Source of the DNA: an uncultured Traorella sp.
GTDB lineage: Bacteria; Bacillota_I; Bacilli_A; Erysipelotrichales; Erysipelotrichaceae
NCBI GenBank assembly: GCA_944324265.1
Contig: CALUVS010000003.1
Location: 1-64,000 of the forward strand
Length of the DNA: 64,000 bases
Direction: 5' to 3'
The position numbers and the translations under genes were made by a program. Positions 1 to 7,438 of this stretch are shown piece after piece (positions within the stretch are counted from its first letter, which is position 1; every line of letters begins with the position of its first letter). The notes beneath the pieces were generated by a model. The model was not told the DNA's origin and searched no databases. It saw only the letters and a program-made list of their open reading frames with translations.

Positions 1-63
1 GGCAATCACTGGTCGATTTTCTTCTAATGCTTTCTTTACTTCCGGATTAATTCTTAAATACAT
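1..63 (-). CDS. psuG: Pseudouridine-5'-phosphate glycosidase, N-terminal fragment
   Basis: Only the first 21 codons lie in the window; the gene runs off the left edge. The reading MYLRINPEVKKALEENRPVI matches the conserved PsuG opening (I-x-PEV-x-x-AL then a K/R-P-V-V-A-like stretch that leads into ALESTIISHG in known members). PsuG is known to split pseudouridine 5'-phosphate into uracil and ribose 5-phosphate. The ATG follows a good ribosome binding site (AAAGGAGAAC) and lies 12 bp after the eIF2B-like gene, so it is the fifth gene of the PTS operon. The family call rests on a short match, but the pattern is distinctive. Confidence 0.75.
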   Translation of the reverse strand, partial: MYLRINPEVKKALEENRPVIA

Positions 64-75
64 ATTTGTTCTCCT

Positions 76-1038
76 TTAACCATTTATCAATTTCTGTTCA
101 AGTTCACGCCAATAAGTCAATACTTGTGCTGGAGCCAAAACACCATATTCGGTAATGATTCCCGTAATGTCCTTTGCATAAGTTAAATCAAAAAATTGGT
201 TGATTACTTCCAAGTTTTCAAAAGTTTCAAAATCATCTTCGCTAACCAGTTCCCATTGGGTTCTCCTTTCCAGTTCCACACGATATCCCCGCTGTGTTCT
301 TGGATCTAATTTATATAATTCGCTGGCAAAATATACTGGTTTTTTGCAGTTTCTTGCTAAGCAGGCAATTTGAGCACTGCCCATTTTATTGGCCACAGAA
401 CCATCAGTGCACAATGTATCCACTCCCATGATAATCAAATCGGCCAAAGGCATAAATTCATATACAGAGGCATCTGAAATAAAGGTGACTTTCGCTCCGA
501 CTTCCTGAAGAATTTTCACAGCATTTCGAGATTCTCGCAATGGCCTTGATTCGGTACAGATCACATGAAAGTGTTTGCCCTGATAAGCCGCTTCCTTAAA
601 AATACCCATTAAAGTTGAACTATAACTGTGCATCAGGATTGTATCATTCTCATGAATCAGATTAGCACCATACTTAGCCAATTGTTCAACAGCTTCAAAA
701 GAACTTTCAATGATTTTATCACAAAGATGAACAATTTTCTGTTTAAGAAGCTCCACATCTTCATGATAATTTTGCTCTATTAATTGACTGACAAGCGCAG
801 AACTGTTATGGATTGTTGCCATCGTTGGTTTTAAAGTGTGCATCCGTTCTGCCAAATTATCTATTCTTTTTTTCAAATCATCAATGGAAGAGATATTTTC
901 CTGCTGTACTGCCAGTTTGAAAGCCCAAGCAGCTGCTCTGCCAAAAGGGCTTCCTCCCTTGACATTCATATTCTCAATTTCTTCAATAACATGCTCTGCA
1001 CTTTTAAATTCAATATCTTTTACACGTGTCGTTCTCAT
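76..1038 (-). CDS. eIF2B alpha/beta/delta-family protein (ribose-1,5-bisphosphate isomerase/MtnA superfamily)
   Basis: A 320-residue protein with the eIF2B/MtnA fold signature: an N-terminal helical region with GGSPFGRAAAWAF (29-41), then ILMHSYSSTL (134-143), CTESRP (161-166), and MGVDTLCTDGSVANKMGS (204-221). Superfamily enzymes isomerise ribose 1,5-bisphosphate or methylthioribose 1-phosphate with a Cys (in a THC-type motif) and an Asp. The Asp (D207) and the DGxxxNK motif are present, but the Cys position reads Ser138 (MHSYSS), as in eIF2B subunits. The gene follows EIIBC by 3 bp and precedes psuG by 12 bp, so a role in nucleoside or ribose-phosphate handling is likely. The reaction cannot be assigned from sequence. 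Confidence 0.8.
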   Translation of the reverse strand: MRTTRVKDIEFKSAEHVIEEIENMNVKGGSPFGRAAAWAFKLAVQQENISSIDDLKKRIDNLAERMHTLKPTMATIHNSSALVSQLIEQNYHEDVELLKQKIVHLCDKIIESSFEAVEQLAKYGANLIHENDTILMHSYSSTLMGIFKEAAYQGKHFHVICTESRPLRESRNAVKILQEVGAKVTFISDASVYEFMPLADLIIMGVDTLCTDGSVANKMGSAQIACLARNCKKPVYFASELYKLDPRTQRGYRVELERRTQWELVSEDDFETFENLEVINQFFDLTYAKDITGIITEYGVLAPAQVLTYWRELEQKLING

Positions 1039-1041
1039 ATA

Positions 1042-2421
1042 TTACGCTCCAATCGTTTCATCAATTCCCATGATATAAGTCAAAATAAAGGTTACAGCTC
1101 CGCCAACCAAGCAGCCAAGCATTAATCCGCCGAAGCCAGCACCTAAATAAACTGGGAATGTATAAATAGATAAAGCTACTGCAGCTACTGTACCTGCTCC
1201 GGCCGCTCCAGTAATAGCTCCGCCGATAGCACCGCCGATGCAAACGGCAATCATTGGTTTCTTATATTTCAAGTTCACACCATACATAACCGGTTCTACA
1301 ACACTTCCTGAAAAGAATGAAGTTAAGCTTAATGTTAAAGCATTTTTCTTAATTGTCTTGTCTTTAGCCTTCAATGCAACAGCTAAAGCGGCCGTTACCT
1401 GACAAATCAAGGATGGGGCATGTGTCATGATAATCGTATCACGTCCATACATAGCAATATTCGGTGTGCTGACCAAACCTAAGATAGCAATATGCATACC
1501 GAAGATAATCAGAATCTGCCAAATACCGCCGATGATTGCACCTGCAAGAATTGGTGAGAATTCATAAGTGGCTCTGAAGATATTAGCAAATAATTCACCG
1601 CCCCAAACACCTATAGGACCAATAACAATGATCAGCAAAGGAATCATGACCAAAGCACTTAAGAAAGGAACGAAGATGCTTCTTAATGCATTTGGTAAAA
1701 TACGACGGAAGAATATTTCAAATTTGGAAATCAAGTATGCACTGAAAATTGCAGGCAATACAGAGCTTCCATAATAAACATTTGTTACAGGAATACCTAA
1801 AAATGTAATATTGGTTCCCTCTGCAAATAAATTGGTAAAGCTAGGATAAACCAAAAGTCCCACAACCATTAATGTCACAGATATATTGGCCTTGAAATAT
1901 TTTGCTGCAGACCAAGCAATAAAGATTGGGAAGAATCCATACAATACATCCCCTGCAACTGTTAAGATCTGAATTGTTGAATTAGTTTCAGGAACACCGA
2001 ACAAAACAGCCATCTTTGCAATTGCGGTAATAAATCCGGCTGCCAGCATGGCAGGAATAATCGGTGTTACAATACCTGAAATTGTAGCAATCAAACGATT
2101 GACAACGCTTTGCTTTTCAGCAGGCGCATCCAGATTTTCCTGAATAGTTTCTGCATTGATTCTTGCACTATCCCCAATCAATTTACACGCTTCATCAAAC
2201 ACTTCATCCACAATGCCGCCTAAAACAATTTGATACTGTCCCCCTAGTACAACTACTCTCATTACATCCGGGATTTTTTCAATCTCTTCTTTTTTAACAA
2301 ACGAAGAATCTTTTAACGAAAGGCGCAGTCGAGTCATACAATGAGATATTTCTCTGACATTATCCTTTCCTCCCACATTTTGCAGAATCATTTCTGCCAG
2401 TTGTTTTGCGTTTTGTGCCAT
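1042..2421 (-). CDS. PTS system EIIBC component, beta-glucoside/sucrose-type family
   Basis: A 459-residue membrane permease that imports and phosphorylates a substrate. The N-terminal EIIB domain (about 1-85) has the phospho-cysteine motif SHCMTRLRL with Cys28. The EIIC domain (about 105-455) has around ten membrane segments and the HAPSLICQ and GSVVEPVMYG stretches typical of the glucose-superfamily EIIC. There is no fused EIIA domain; a separate EIIA is encoded upstream. The start follows a GGAG-type site 6 bp after the antiterminator gene. Family similarity would suggest a beta-glucoside or sucrose, but the operon holds no glycosidase and instead carries psuG and an eIF2B-like gene, so the substrate may be a nucleoside. 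Confidence 0.92.
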   Translation of the reverse strand: MAQNAKQLAEMILQNVGGKDNVREISHCMTRLRLSLKDSSFVKKEEIEKIPDVMRVVVLGGQYQIVLGGIVDEVFDEACKLIGDSARINAETIQENLDAPAEKQSVVNRLIATISGIVTPIIPAMLAAGFITAIAKMAVLFGVPETNSTIQILTVAGDVLYGFFPIFIAWSAAKYFKANISVTLMVVGLLVYPSFTNLFAEGTNITFLGIPVTNVYYGSSVLPAIFSAYLISKFEIFFRRILPNALRSIFVPFLSALVMIPLLIIVIGPIGVWGGELFANIFRATYEFSPILAGAIIGGIWQILIIFGMHIAILGLVSTPNIAMYGRDTIIMTHAPSLICQVTAALAVALKAKDKTIKKNALTLSLTSFFSGSVVEPVMYGVNLKYKKPMIAVCIGGAIGGAITGAAGAGTVAAVALSIYTFPVYLGAGFGGLMLGCLVGGAVTFILTYIMGIDETIGA

Positions 2422-2427
2422 TCAAAT

Positions 2428-3288
2428 TCACTCTCCTTTTCTGCTGATAATTGGTACAATATGCAAAGTCAAATAAGCGCATTCCTGCTGACTTACCTTT
2501 AATTGAAATTCGTGCTCGAAGAAATCCTTGATTTTTTCTGCCAACTTCCATTCATATGAATGTGATTGACAGATAGATTCCATCATTGAAGGACTCATCA
2601 CTTCTTTTTCCTCAAATGCTTTGTTTTCGAGCTTACGAATTAAAAAGTACTTGATGTGCGATATCAATCTTCCATAGTAATAGGAATTTTCATCCAAATT
2701 AATATTTTCCAATGAAGATATAAATCGCAAAGTTTCATTGAGCATTGCAATCAATTTCTTATTCTGAGATTGATTTAAATTAGACATGGCTGTTACAAAA
2801 TGAAAAGCAATATAAGCTGCCTCATTTTGATCAAAATGTGTGTGTAATCGCTGATTGATCAGCTGAATGATTTCCATAGCTACATCAAACTCACGATGAT
2901 GAAACATTTTAATTTCAGAAAGCAAAGGATTGATGATACTTTGTCCTTCCTGAAGCATTTTCTGAGCAAAGTAAATATGATCAAGCAATGCAAAATAGAA
3001 GGTATCTGTAAAATCCTGATTAAATCGCTGACTGGCTACTTCCAAAATATCTTTCACCAAATCAAAATACTCATAAGGTATTTCCTGAAGCAGCTGCTCC
3101 AAATAAGAAAAATTTCCTTGAGCAACAAAAACTCGTTCTATCAAAGATGAATCAACAAGACTATTCAATGTTCGATTACATTTGATTCCGATTCCTTTTC
3201 CGAAAAGAATGGTCTCATGTTTATGTTTATTCAGTGCAATAATTGCGTTGTTATTGATTGTTTTGTAGTAATAGTATTGTTGACTCAT
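2428..3288 (-). CDS. BglG/LicT-family transcription antiterminator
   Basis: A 286-residue RNA-binding antiterminator with a co-antiterminator (CAT) domain at about 1-55 (YYYYKTINNNAIIALNKH, with GKGIG near residue 33) and two PTS regulation domains (PRD1 about 70-165, PRD2 about 175-280), each with conserved histidines (for example in ALLDHIYF, IAFHFV and LTLHIVP). Family members bind a leader RNA hairpin when the cognate sugar is present and prevent early termination. It sits 1 bp after the EIIA stop and 6 bp before EIIBC. A terminator hairpin in the leader (3796-3827) is the expected target. Confidence 0.9.
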   Translation of the reverse strand: MSQQYYYYKTINNNAIIALNKHKHETILFGKGIGIKCNRTLNSLVDSSLIERVFVAQGNFSYLEQLLQEIPYEYFDLVKDILEVASQRFNQDFTDTFYFALLDHIYFAQKMLQEGQSIINPLLSEIKMFHHREFDVAMEIIQLINQRLHTHFDQNEAAYIAFHFVTAMSNLNQSQNKKLIAMLNETLRFISSLENINLDENSYYYGRLISHIKYFLIRKLENKAFEEKEVMSPSMMESICQSHSYEWKLAEKIKDFFEHEFQLKVSQQECAYLTLHIVPIISRKGE

Positions 3289-3289
3289 T

Positions 3290-3778
3290 TTATTCTTCCT
3301 CCCTTATACAGCGTATAATACAATCCCCTTCCTCTACCATTTCATTTTCTTTTAAAACACTGACTGAATATCCTTTTCTCTCTAAGATAAATAAATAGAC
3401 ATCCGGATTATATCCAGCTTGTGTTATTTTCTGCGGTTCAAACTCTGCTATCACATCTCCGCGATATATTCTTTCATTCGCATTCAAAGATGAAACAATA
3501 TACTGACCATTCAAATATACCGTATCAATACCAATATGAATCATCAGCTGTATTCCCTCTTTTGTTTCAATACCAAAAGCATGCTTCGTCGGAAACACAC
3601 TGATGACTTTCCCATCCACAGGTGCATATATTTTATTGTCAGCCGGCTGAATAAAGCAGCCTTCCCCCAAAGTTCTAGTACGAAATGTCTCATCCTGTGA
3701 ATGATCCAAAGACATGACTTTTCCTCTGCATGGTGCCTCAATCTTAATCTCATTTCTGTGTTTAAATAATTTGAACAT
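3290..3778 (-). CDS. PTS EIIA component, glucose (Crr) family
   Basis: A 162-residue phosphocarrier. The core shows GKVMSLDHSQDETFRTRTLG, APVDGKV and the active-site stretch LMIHIGIDTV with His81; the second conserved His is His66 (TKHAFGI). It passes phosphate from HPr to the EIIB cysteine. A longer frame opens 60 bp upstream, but the ATG at 3778 has the good site GAGGGAAATCAT before it, and the upstream part is the leader terminator hairpin, so the shorter start is used. First gene of the leftward PTS-antiterminator-psuG operon. Confidence 0.9.
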   Translation of the reverse strand: MFKLFKHRNEIKIEAPCRGKVMSLDHSQDETFRTRTLGEGCFIQPADNKIYAPVDGKVISVFPTKHAFGIETKEGIQLMIHIGIDTVYLNGQYIVSSLNANERIYRGDVIAEFEPQKITQAGYNPDVYLFILERKGYSVSVLKENEMVEEGDCIIRCIREEE

Positions 3779-3795
3779 ATGATTTCCCTCATAAC

Positions 3796-3827
3796 AAAAA
3801 AGGCCCAAAACAAAAACATGTTTTGAG
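3796..3827 (-). terminator. Leader attenuator terminator of the PTS operon
   Basis: On the minus strand CTCAAAACA and TGTTTTGGG form a 9-bp stem (one G-U pair) with a 6-nt loop, followed by CCTTTTTT. It lies between the promoter and the EIIA start, the usual place for a BglG/LicT-controlled attenuator. The upstream 40 nt could form the competing antiterminator, but I could not match a known RAT consensus. Confidence 0.7.
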
Positions 3828-3876
3828 TCTAGCGTCATCTAAAATATAATCTGTGACTAACTAACTTTCTACACTC

Positions 3877-3904
3877 ATTTTAACACATCCCAAAAAGAAG
3901 TCAA
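3877..3904 (-). promoter_or_regulatory. Promoter of the PTS operon
   Basis: Minus-strand TTGACT (3904-3899) and TAAAAT (3882-3877) are separated by 16 bp, close to the housekeeping sigma consensus. The start of transcription would lie near 3870, giving a leader of about 90 nt that contains the attenuator. Confidence 0.6.
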
Positions 3905-4031
3905 TTCATTAATGAATTAATTTATCTCTTAAATATACAATCTACAATATTCAAATTCAATGACAGCCTATTTGCAAACATCGGACCTATCTTTCATACA
4001 GATTTCTTTTGTTTCTCCGCTGATACTGTTA

Positions 4032-4060
4032 TAGTCAATAAGTGCTTTTTGTGATAGAAT
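4032..4060 (+). promoter_or_regulatory. Candidate promoter of the HAD phosphatase gene
   Basis: TAGTCA (4032-4037) and TAGAAT (4055-4060) are separated by 17 bp, 16 bp before the start codon region. The -35 box is weak. Confidence 0.35.
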
Positions 4061-4076
4061 AAACAAGGGTGATTTT

Positions 4077-4898
4077 ATGCATAAACCAAAAATGATCATA
4101 TGTGATATCGATTCAACTCTTGTCGTCAAGCATCAGACATTGACACCTCGTGCGAGAGCGTGCATTGAAAAATTAAGAAGCAGCGGTGTTTATTTCGGCA
4201 TTGCTTCCGGAAGACCCTTGTATCAGATAAGAGAAGGATATGATATGTGGGGGTATGATGACTTTGATCTGACCATTGGTATGAATGGTTCTGTCATTTG
4301 GGATAATATTGATAAAAAAGAATACAATTATTATGTGATGAAAAAGGAATGGCTGAAAGAAACAATTGAGCTGATGGCGCCATTTCAGACAAATCCATCG
4401 GTATATCGTACAGATTCACAGATTTTCTTCAAAGAAGATGAAACACTGAAATTGTATGCACAGTTCTTCAAATCTAAAGTAGAGGTTGCCAAAAGCATCG
4501 AGGATCTTTACAGTGAAGAAACAGCGAAAATCATGTTCCGCTTAGAAAATGAAGAGGATATGCCGAAAGCTGAAAAATGGATTGCTGAGCATCCAAATCC
4601 AAATTATATTGGATTTAAAACACAGCCTTCATTAATTGAATTCTGTGATAAACGAGTGAATAAAGCTTATGCATTGAAGAAATTCTGTGAAATGCATGAC
4701 ATTGATCTGAAAGATGTTATTGCTTTTGGGGATACAACCAATGATAATGAGATGTTAACAGAATCCGGTGTAGGTGTATGCCTGAAAAACGGCAGTGATG
4801 ATACGAAGGCTATTGCTGATTACATTACAGATAAAACTTGCGATGATGATGGATGGGCTGATTTTACTGAGAAATATATTATGCCTTTCATAGAATAA
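4077..4898 (+). CDS. HAD-superfamily Cof-type phosphatase
   Basis: A 273-residue soluble hydrolase of the Cof/YidA group. Motif I is CDIDSTL (nucleophile Asp10, acid Asp12), motif II is IASGRP, and motif IV is FGDTTNDNEML near residue 217. A type IIB cap domain fills the middle. These enzymes dephosphorylate sugar phosphates and similar small molecules; the substrate is not readable from sequence. The ATG follows AAGGGTGA. It is monocistronic, ended by a hairpin shared with the convergent WYL regulator gene. Confidence 0.88.
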   Translation: MHKPKMIICDIDSTLVVKHQTLTPRARACIEKLRSSGVYFGIASGRPLYQIREGYDMWGYDDFDLTIGMNGSVIWDNIDKKEYNYYVMKKEWLKETIELMAPFQTNPSVYRTDSQIFFKEDETLKLYAQFFKSKVEVAKSIEDLYSEETAKIMFRLENEEDMPKAEKWIAEHPNPNYIGFKTQPSLIEFCDKRVNKAYALKKFCEMHDIDLKDVIAFGDTTNDNEMLTESGVGVCLKNGSDDTKAIADYITDKTCDDDGWADFTEKYIMPFIE

Positions 4899-4921
4899 AA
4901 GACTGCACGGCAGTCTTTTAT
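4898..4921. terminator. Bidirectional terminator between HAD and WYL genes
   Basis: AAAGACTGC and GCAGTCTTTT pair around a 3-nt loop, with T-runs on both strands; it serves two convergent genes and overlaps the end of the WYL gene. Confidence 0.75.
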
Positions 4922-5859
4922 TTATAATTTTTTTCCATTTGTATGGCTATCTGATGCATTTCTTTTTTTAATGATTCAGGCGCCAATAATTTGCATTGAT
5001 CTCCTAAAGAACTTAATAATCGCAAGGCATTTATTTTTCCTTCGACTAATGTTGAAACGTGTAATTTCTTATCATCTAACCATTGCATGACTGGATGAAT
5101 ACCGATGCCTGATTCACTGACCAGCAGGGCCAGATTTCCTTCAATGATACATTCAATCTCATAGCATTCTTCTTTCATCAAGCCGCTTTGACCTAAATAA
5201 TGATGTACATTGAAGTTGCTGTCTCTTTGGAATGATCTTTCGTTCACTTCAAAATGTTTCATGCGTTCATTGGAGAATTTATAAAAACGAAAACTTGTTT
5301 TTTTGCGGTTATAGCCTAAGCAGTAGTATTCTCCTTGAATATTCAATACTTCATAAGGCTGAAGTTCGACATTTTCAAACTGTTTGGAATGCATCGATTT
5401 GTATTGAAAGCTGACTGTTTTCTGAGCACTGCAGGCTTTGCGGCACATTTCAATGACAGGAACCATTTTGCCGGTGGTCGGAACAGCTGCATTGAGAAAA
5501 ACAATCGAGGCATTATTTTTTTGTCTTTGTGCAGATAAAATTTTCTCCTGAACCTGCATAAAGCCTTTGAGAGGAAGAAAATCTGCATGAGATGATAAAT
5601 ACTTAGCAGCTTCATCTAAGCTTTCACATTCTTCTTCTGTCAGTCTTAAGGCCGGCAGCAAAGCACTTTCTTTCAGATGATAGCCGCCATATCGTCCTCT
5701 GGTCGTTTCTATTTCATAACCGACAGTTTCCAGTTCCTTTAAGAATTCTGTAACGTTGCGCGGATTTGTTTCCAATAAATCCGCTAATTCTTTTTTTGTG
5801 ATAAAATCTCTGCTGTTTAAGATTTGAAGCATACGAATACATAAAGCTGTACGATTCAT
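4918..5859 (-). CDS. WYL-domain HTH transcriptional regulator (YafY/DeoR-like)
   Basis: A 313-residue protein with an N-terminal winged helix (about 1-60: ITKKELADLLETNPRNVTE) followed by a WYL domain with the ligand-binding core LQPYEVLNIQGEYYCLGYNR and a C-terminal WCX-like region. WYL proteins bind small ligands or nucleic acid and often regulate stress, DNA repair or phage-defence genes. The ATG at 5859 is chosen because GAGGTGG lies 6 bp upstream; the in-frame codon at 5874 sits inside that ribosome binding site. No defence gene is next to it, so the target is unknown. Confidence 0.85.
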   Translation of the reverse strand: MNRTALCIRMLQILNSRDFITKKELADLLETNPRNVTEFLKELETVGYEIETTRGRYGGYHLKESALLPALRLTEEECESLDEAAKYLSSHADFLPLKGFMQVQEKILSAQRQKNNASIVFLNAAVPTTGKMVPVIEMCRKACSAQKTVSFQYKSMHSKQFENVELQPYEVLNIQGEYYCLGYNRKKTSFRFYKFSNERMKHFEVNERSFQRDSNFNVHHYLGQSGLMKEECYEIECIIEGNLALLVSESGIGIHPVMQWLDDKKLHVSTLVEGKINALRLLSSLGDQCKLLAPESLKKEMHQIAIQMEKNYK

Positions 5860-5962
5860 GAATGACCACCTCAAAAAATATTATACAATTTTTTTCATTG
5901 AAAACCCATAACTTCACACAATTAATTGATAGTGCTCACACACAGATTCAATATAATACAGT

Positions 5963-6087
5963 CAAGCAAGAGATAATAATAACTTGCATTGATCCAACGC
6001 TATCCCTCGTTGGAGATTATATTCTATCCCCTTAAAATGCTATGAAAAGATAAGGCGAGCATCCCCTATGCTCGCCTTATCTTTTAA
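5963..6087 (+). ncRNA. Candidate small RNA with three C-rich loops
   Basis: A TATAAT box (5952-5957) is followed by a non-coding segment that ends in a very strong terminator. Hairpin 1 is CCAACG (5994-5999)/CGTTGG (6008-6013) with loop CTATCCCT, inside a weaker stem GCATT (5986-5990)/AATGC (6036-6040); the single-stranded side carries TATCCCC; the terminator loop is CCCCT. Three exposed C-rich segments resemble sRNAs such as RsaE/RoxS that pair with Shine-Dalgarno sequences. The -35 region is weak (TTGATA with a 20-bp spacer). It could instead be a leader element of the downstream gene. I recognise no Rfam family. Confidence 0.45.
6045..6087 (+). terminator. 18-bp perfect-stem terminator
   Basis: 6045-6062 pairs perfectly with 6068-6085 around the loop CCCCT and ends in TTTT. 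It closes the candidate sRNA and lies 56 bp before the next gene. Confidence 0.85.
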
Positions 6088-6142
6088 ATAAATACACATT
6101 TTCATCGAAATATGATAAAGTAGAGTGGAAAGGCTGGGTTAT

Positions 6143-6934
6143 ATGAAAGAATACTTTTTTTATTTGATGCTTTATAGCTTTATCGGATGGTGCTGTGAAT
6201 CAATCTTTGTTTCGTTCGGTCAGAAAAAAGTAGTTAACAGCGGATTTATGACCGGACCCTTTTGTCCTATTTATGGATTCGGCGCTATCTTTGCCATTCA
6301 TTTATTGACACCTTTGATTGATCATCCTTTATTGGTATTCATCTTCGGCATTATCGTCACAAGTGCTTTGGAATATTTTACCAGCTGGCTGATGGAAATG
6401 GTGCTGCATGTCAAATGGTGGGATTATTCTCATCATAAATATCATATCAACGGACGTGTCTGCCTGACAAATTCTATTTTGTTCGGTATCATGGCTCTTG
6501 TCCTATTATATGGTGTACATCCGCATATTGCGGCATGGGTAGAAGGATGGCCGCAGCGAATATTGACCATCGTTGATATCGTTTTAGCCGTATATTTAGT
6601 CAGTGATTTCTCCGCTTCCTTGGCACAATTTGTTTCTTTCAAACAAGAATTGGCCAAATTCGAAGCTTCTGTACGTGAAGTACTTGAAAATATTGCAGAA
6701 AACAGCGACTTTGATGTTCAGGATAAATTCAATGCTTTGCTGGAAAGCGGAGATACACGTATGCAGGAATTAAAAAATCGCTTAAATGATCGCTATGCCC
6801 AATTCCGTGAAAACAGACGTTTCTCTGTACGGCGTATCCGCAACGCATTCCCAACTATGCGTATTTCTCCAAAACATGAAATGAAAAATGTTTTTACAAC
6901 AATGCGTGAAAAATACGAAGATAAAAACAAGTAG
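6143..6934 (+). CDS. Putative ABC-transporter type IV family membrane protein (CmpB-like)
   Basis: A 263-residue protein beginning MKEYFFYLMLYSFIGWCCES, a pattern typical of the PF06541 (ABC_trans_CmpB) family, with about five membrane segments in the first 170 residues and a charged, partly coiled cytoplasmic tail. Conserved family features seen are GPFCPIYGFGA near residue 41 and the WWDYSHHKYHINGRVCL stretch near 99. The family is common in Firmicutes and Actinobacteria but its function is not established. The ATG at 6143 is preferred over a GTG at 6125 because of the AAAGG site upstream. Monocistronic, with a terminator at 6944. Confidence 0.8.
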   Translation: MKEYFFYLMLYSFIGWCCESIFVSFGQKKVVNSGFMTGPFCPIYGFGAIFAIHLLTPLIDHPLLVFIFGIIVTSALEYFTSWLMEMVLHVKWWDYSHHKYHINGRVCLTNSILFGIMALVLLYGVHPHIAAWVEGWPQRILTIVDIVLAVYLVSDFSASLAQFVSFKQELAKFEASVREVLENIAENSDFDVQDKFNALLESGDTRMQELKNRLNDRYAQFRENRRFSVRRIRNAFPTMRISPKHEMKNVFTTMREKYEDKNK

Positions 6935-6943
6935 TTAAAAAAG

Positions 6944-6972
6944 AACCGGAAGATTTCTCCTCCGGTTTTCTT
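6944..6972 (+). terminator. Terminator after the CmpB-like gene
   Basis: AACCGGA and TCCGGTT form a hairpin followed by TTCTTTATTCTTTT. Confidence 0.7.
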
Positions 6973-7251
6973 TATTCTTTTGCAATACTATTCGATCTAT
7001 ATTTTTCAATCCTTTGGGATTGTATACTCTCGATATGTATCGTGTTAATTGGGGTCTGTTTCATTTCCCTGAAACAACTTTTTCCAACATTGATTTCATT
7101 ATAGGAAGTTTTCTCTTCCCTCTTCTATACTATTTTTTAAAAAGATTTGATCTTTTTTGTCTACTATGTAGATTGTTTGCAATATTCAATTTTTAATTGC
7201 TTACTAAATTGTCCATTGGTCTTTCCTCTCACAGACAACACTTTCTTTTCA
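6973..7251. other. Non-coding stretch with no recognisable gene
   Basis: All six frames are broken and none has a ribosome binding site. It is A/T-rich and may be remnant DNA, since the decayed ORF at 7252-7352 adjoins it. A short segment GTTAATTGGGGTCTGTTTCA (7033-7052) looks vaguely like an insertion-sequence end, but no transposase or matching inverted end is seen. Confidence 0.4.
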
Positions 7252-7352
7252 TTATGATTCATCATTGAATCTTCTAAGGCTTTCAGTTTCCTCGTATGGC
7301 TCTGTCATTCCACACAGGAAACGAACTAAATTTCTTTTAAAACCTCTTTCAT
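7252..7352 (-). pseudogene. Decayed 33-codon ORF with a perfect ribosome binding site
   Basis: On the minus strand AAAAGGAGGTTATGATTCT precedes an ATG (7352) that opens MKEVLKEI and then stops. Adding one base in the run of four A's after codon five would read on as MKEVLKRNLVRFLCGMTEPY and continue to a stop at 7252, in all 33 residues; the 101-nt length equals 34 codons minus one base. A weak promoter (TTTTAA 7425-7420, TATAAG 7402-7397, 17-bp spacer) lies upstream. I do not recognise the peptide. Either a single-base deletion killed a small gene or the frame was never translated. Confidence 0.35.
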
Positions 7353-7438
7353 AGAATCATAACCTCCTTTTCTAGAACTTATGTTCTTTCTTTACACTTA
7401 TATAATAACTGATATTAACTTAAAACAAAGACTTATAA

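Noticed and set aside
3290-3838. Longer EIIA reading frame with 20 extra N-terminal residues
   Set aside because: The extension is the leader terminator hairpin and has no ribosome binding site; the ATG at 3778 has a good one.
5963-6087. Riboswitch controlling the CmpB-like gene
   Set aside because: No known aptamer motif recognised; the C-rich loops and closed terminator fit an independent sRNA equally well or better.
7014-7196. 60-codon plus-strand frame after the CmpB-like gene
   Set aside because: No ribosome binding site, A/T-driven hydrophobic composition and no recognisable family.
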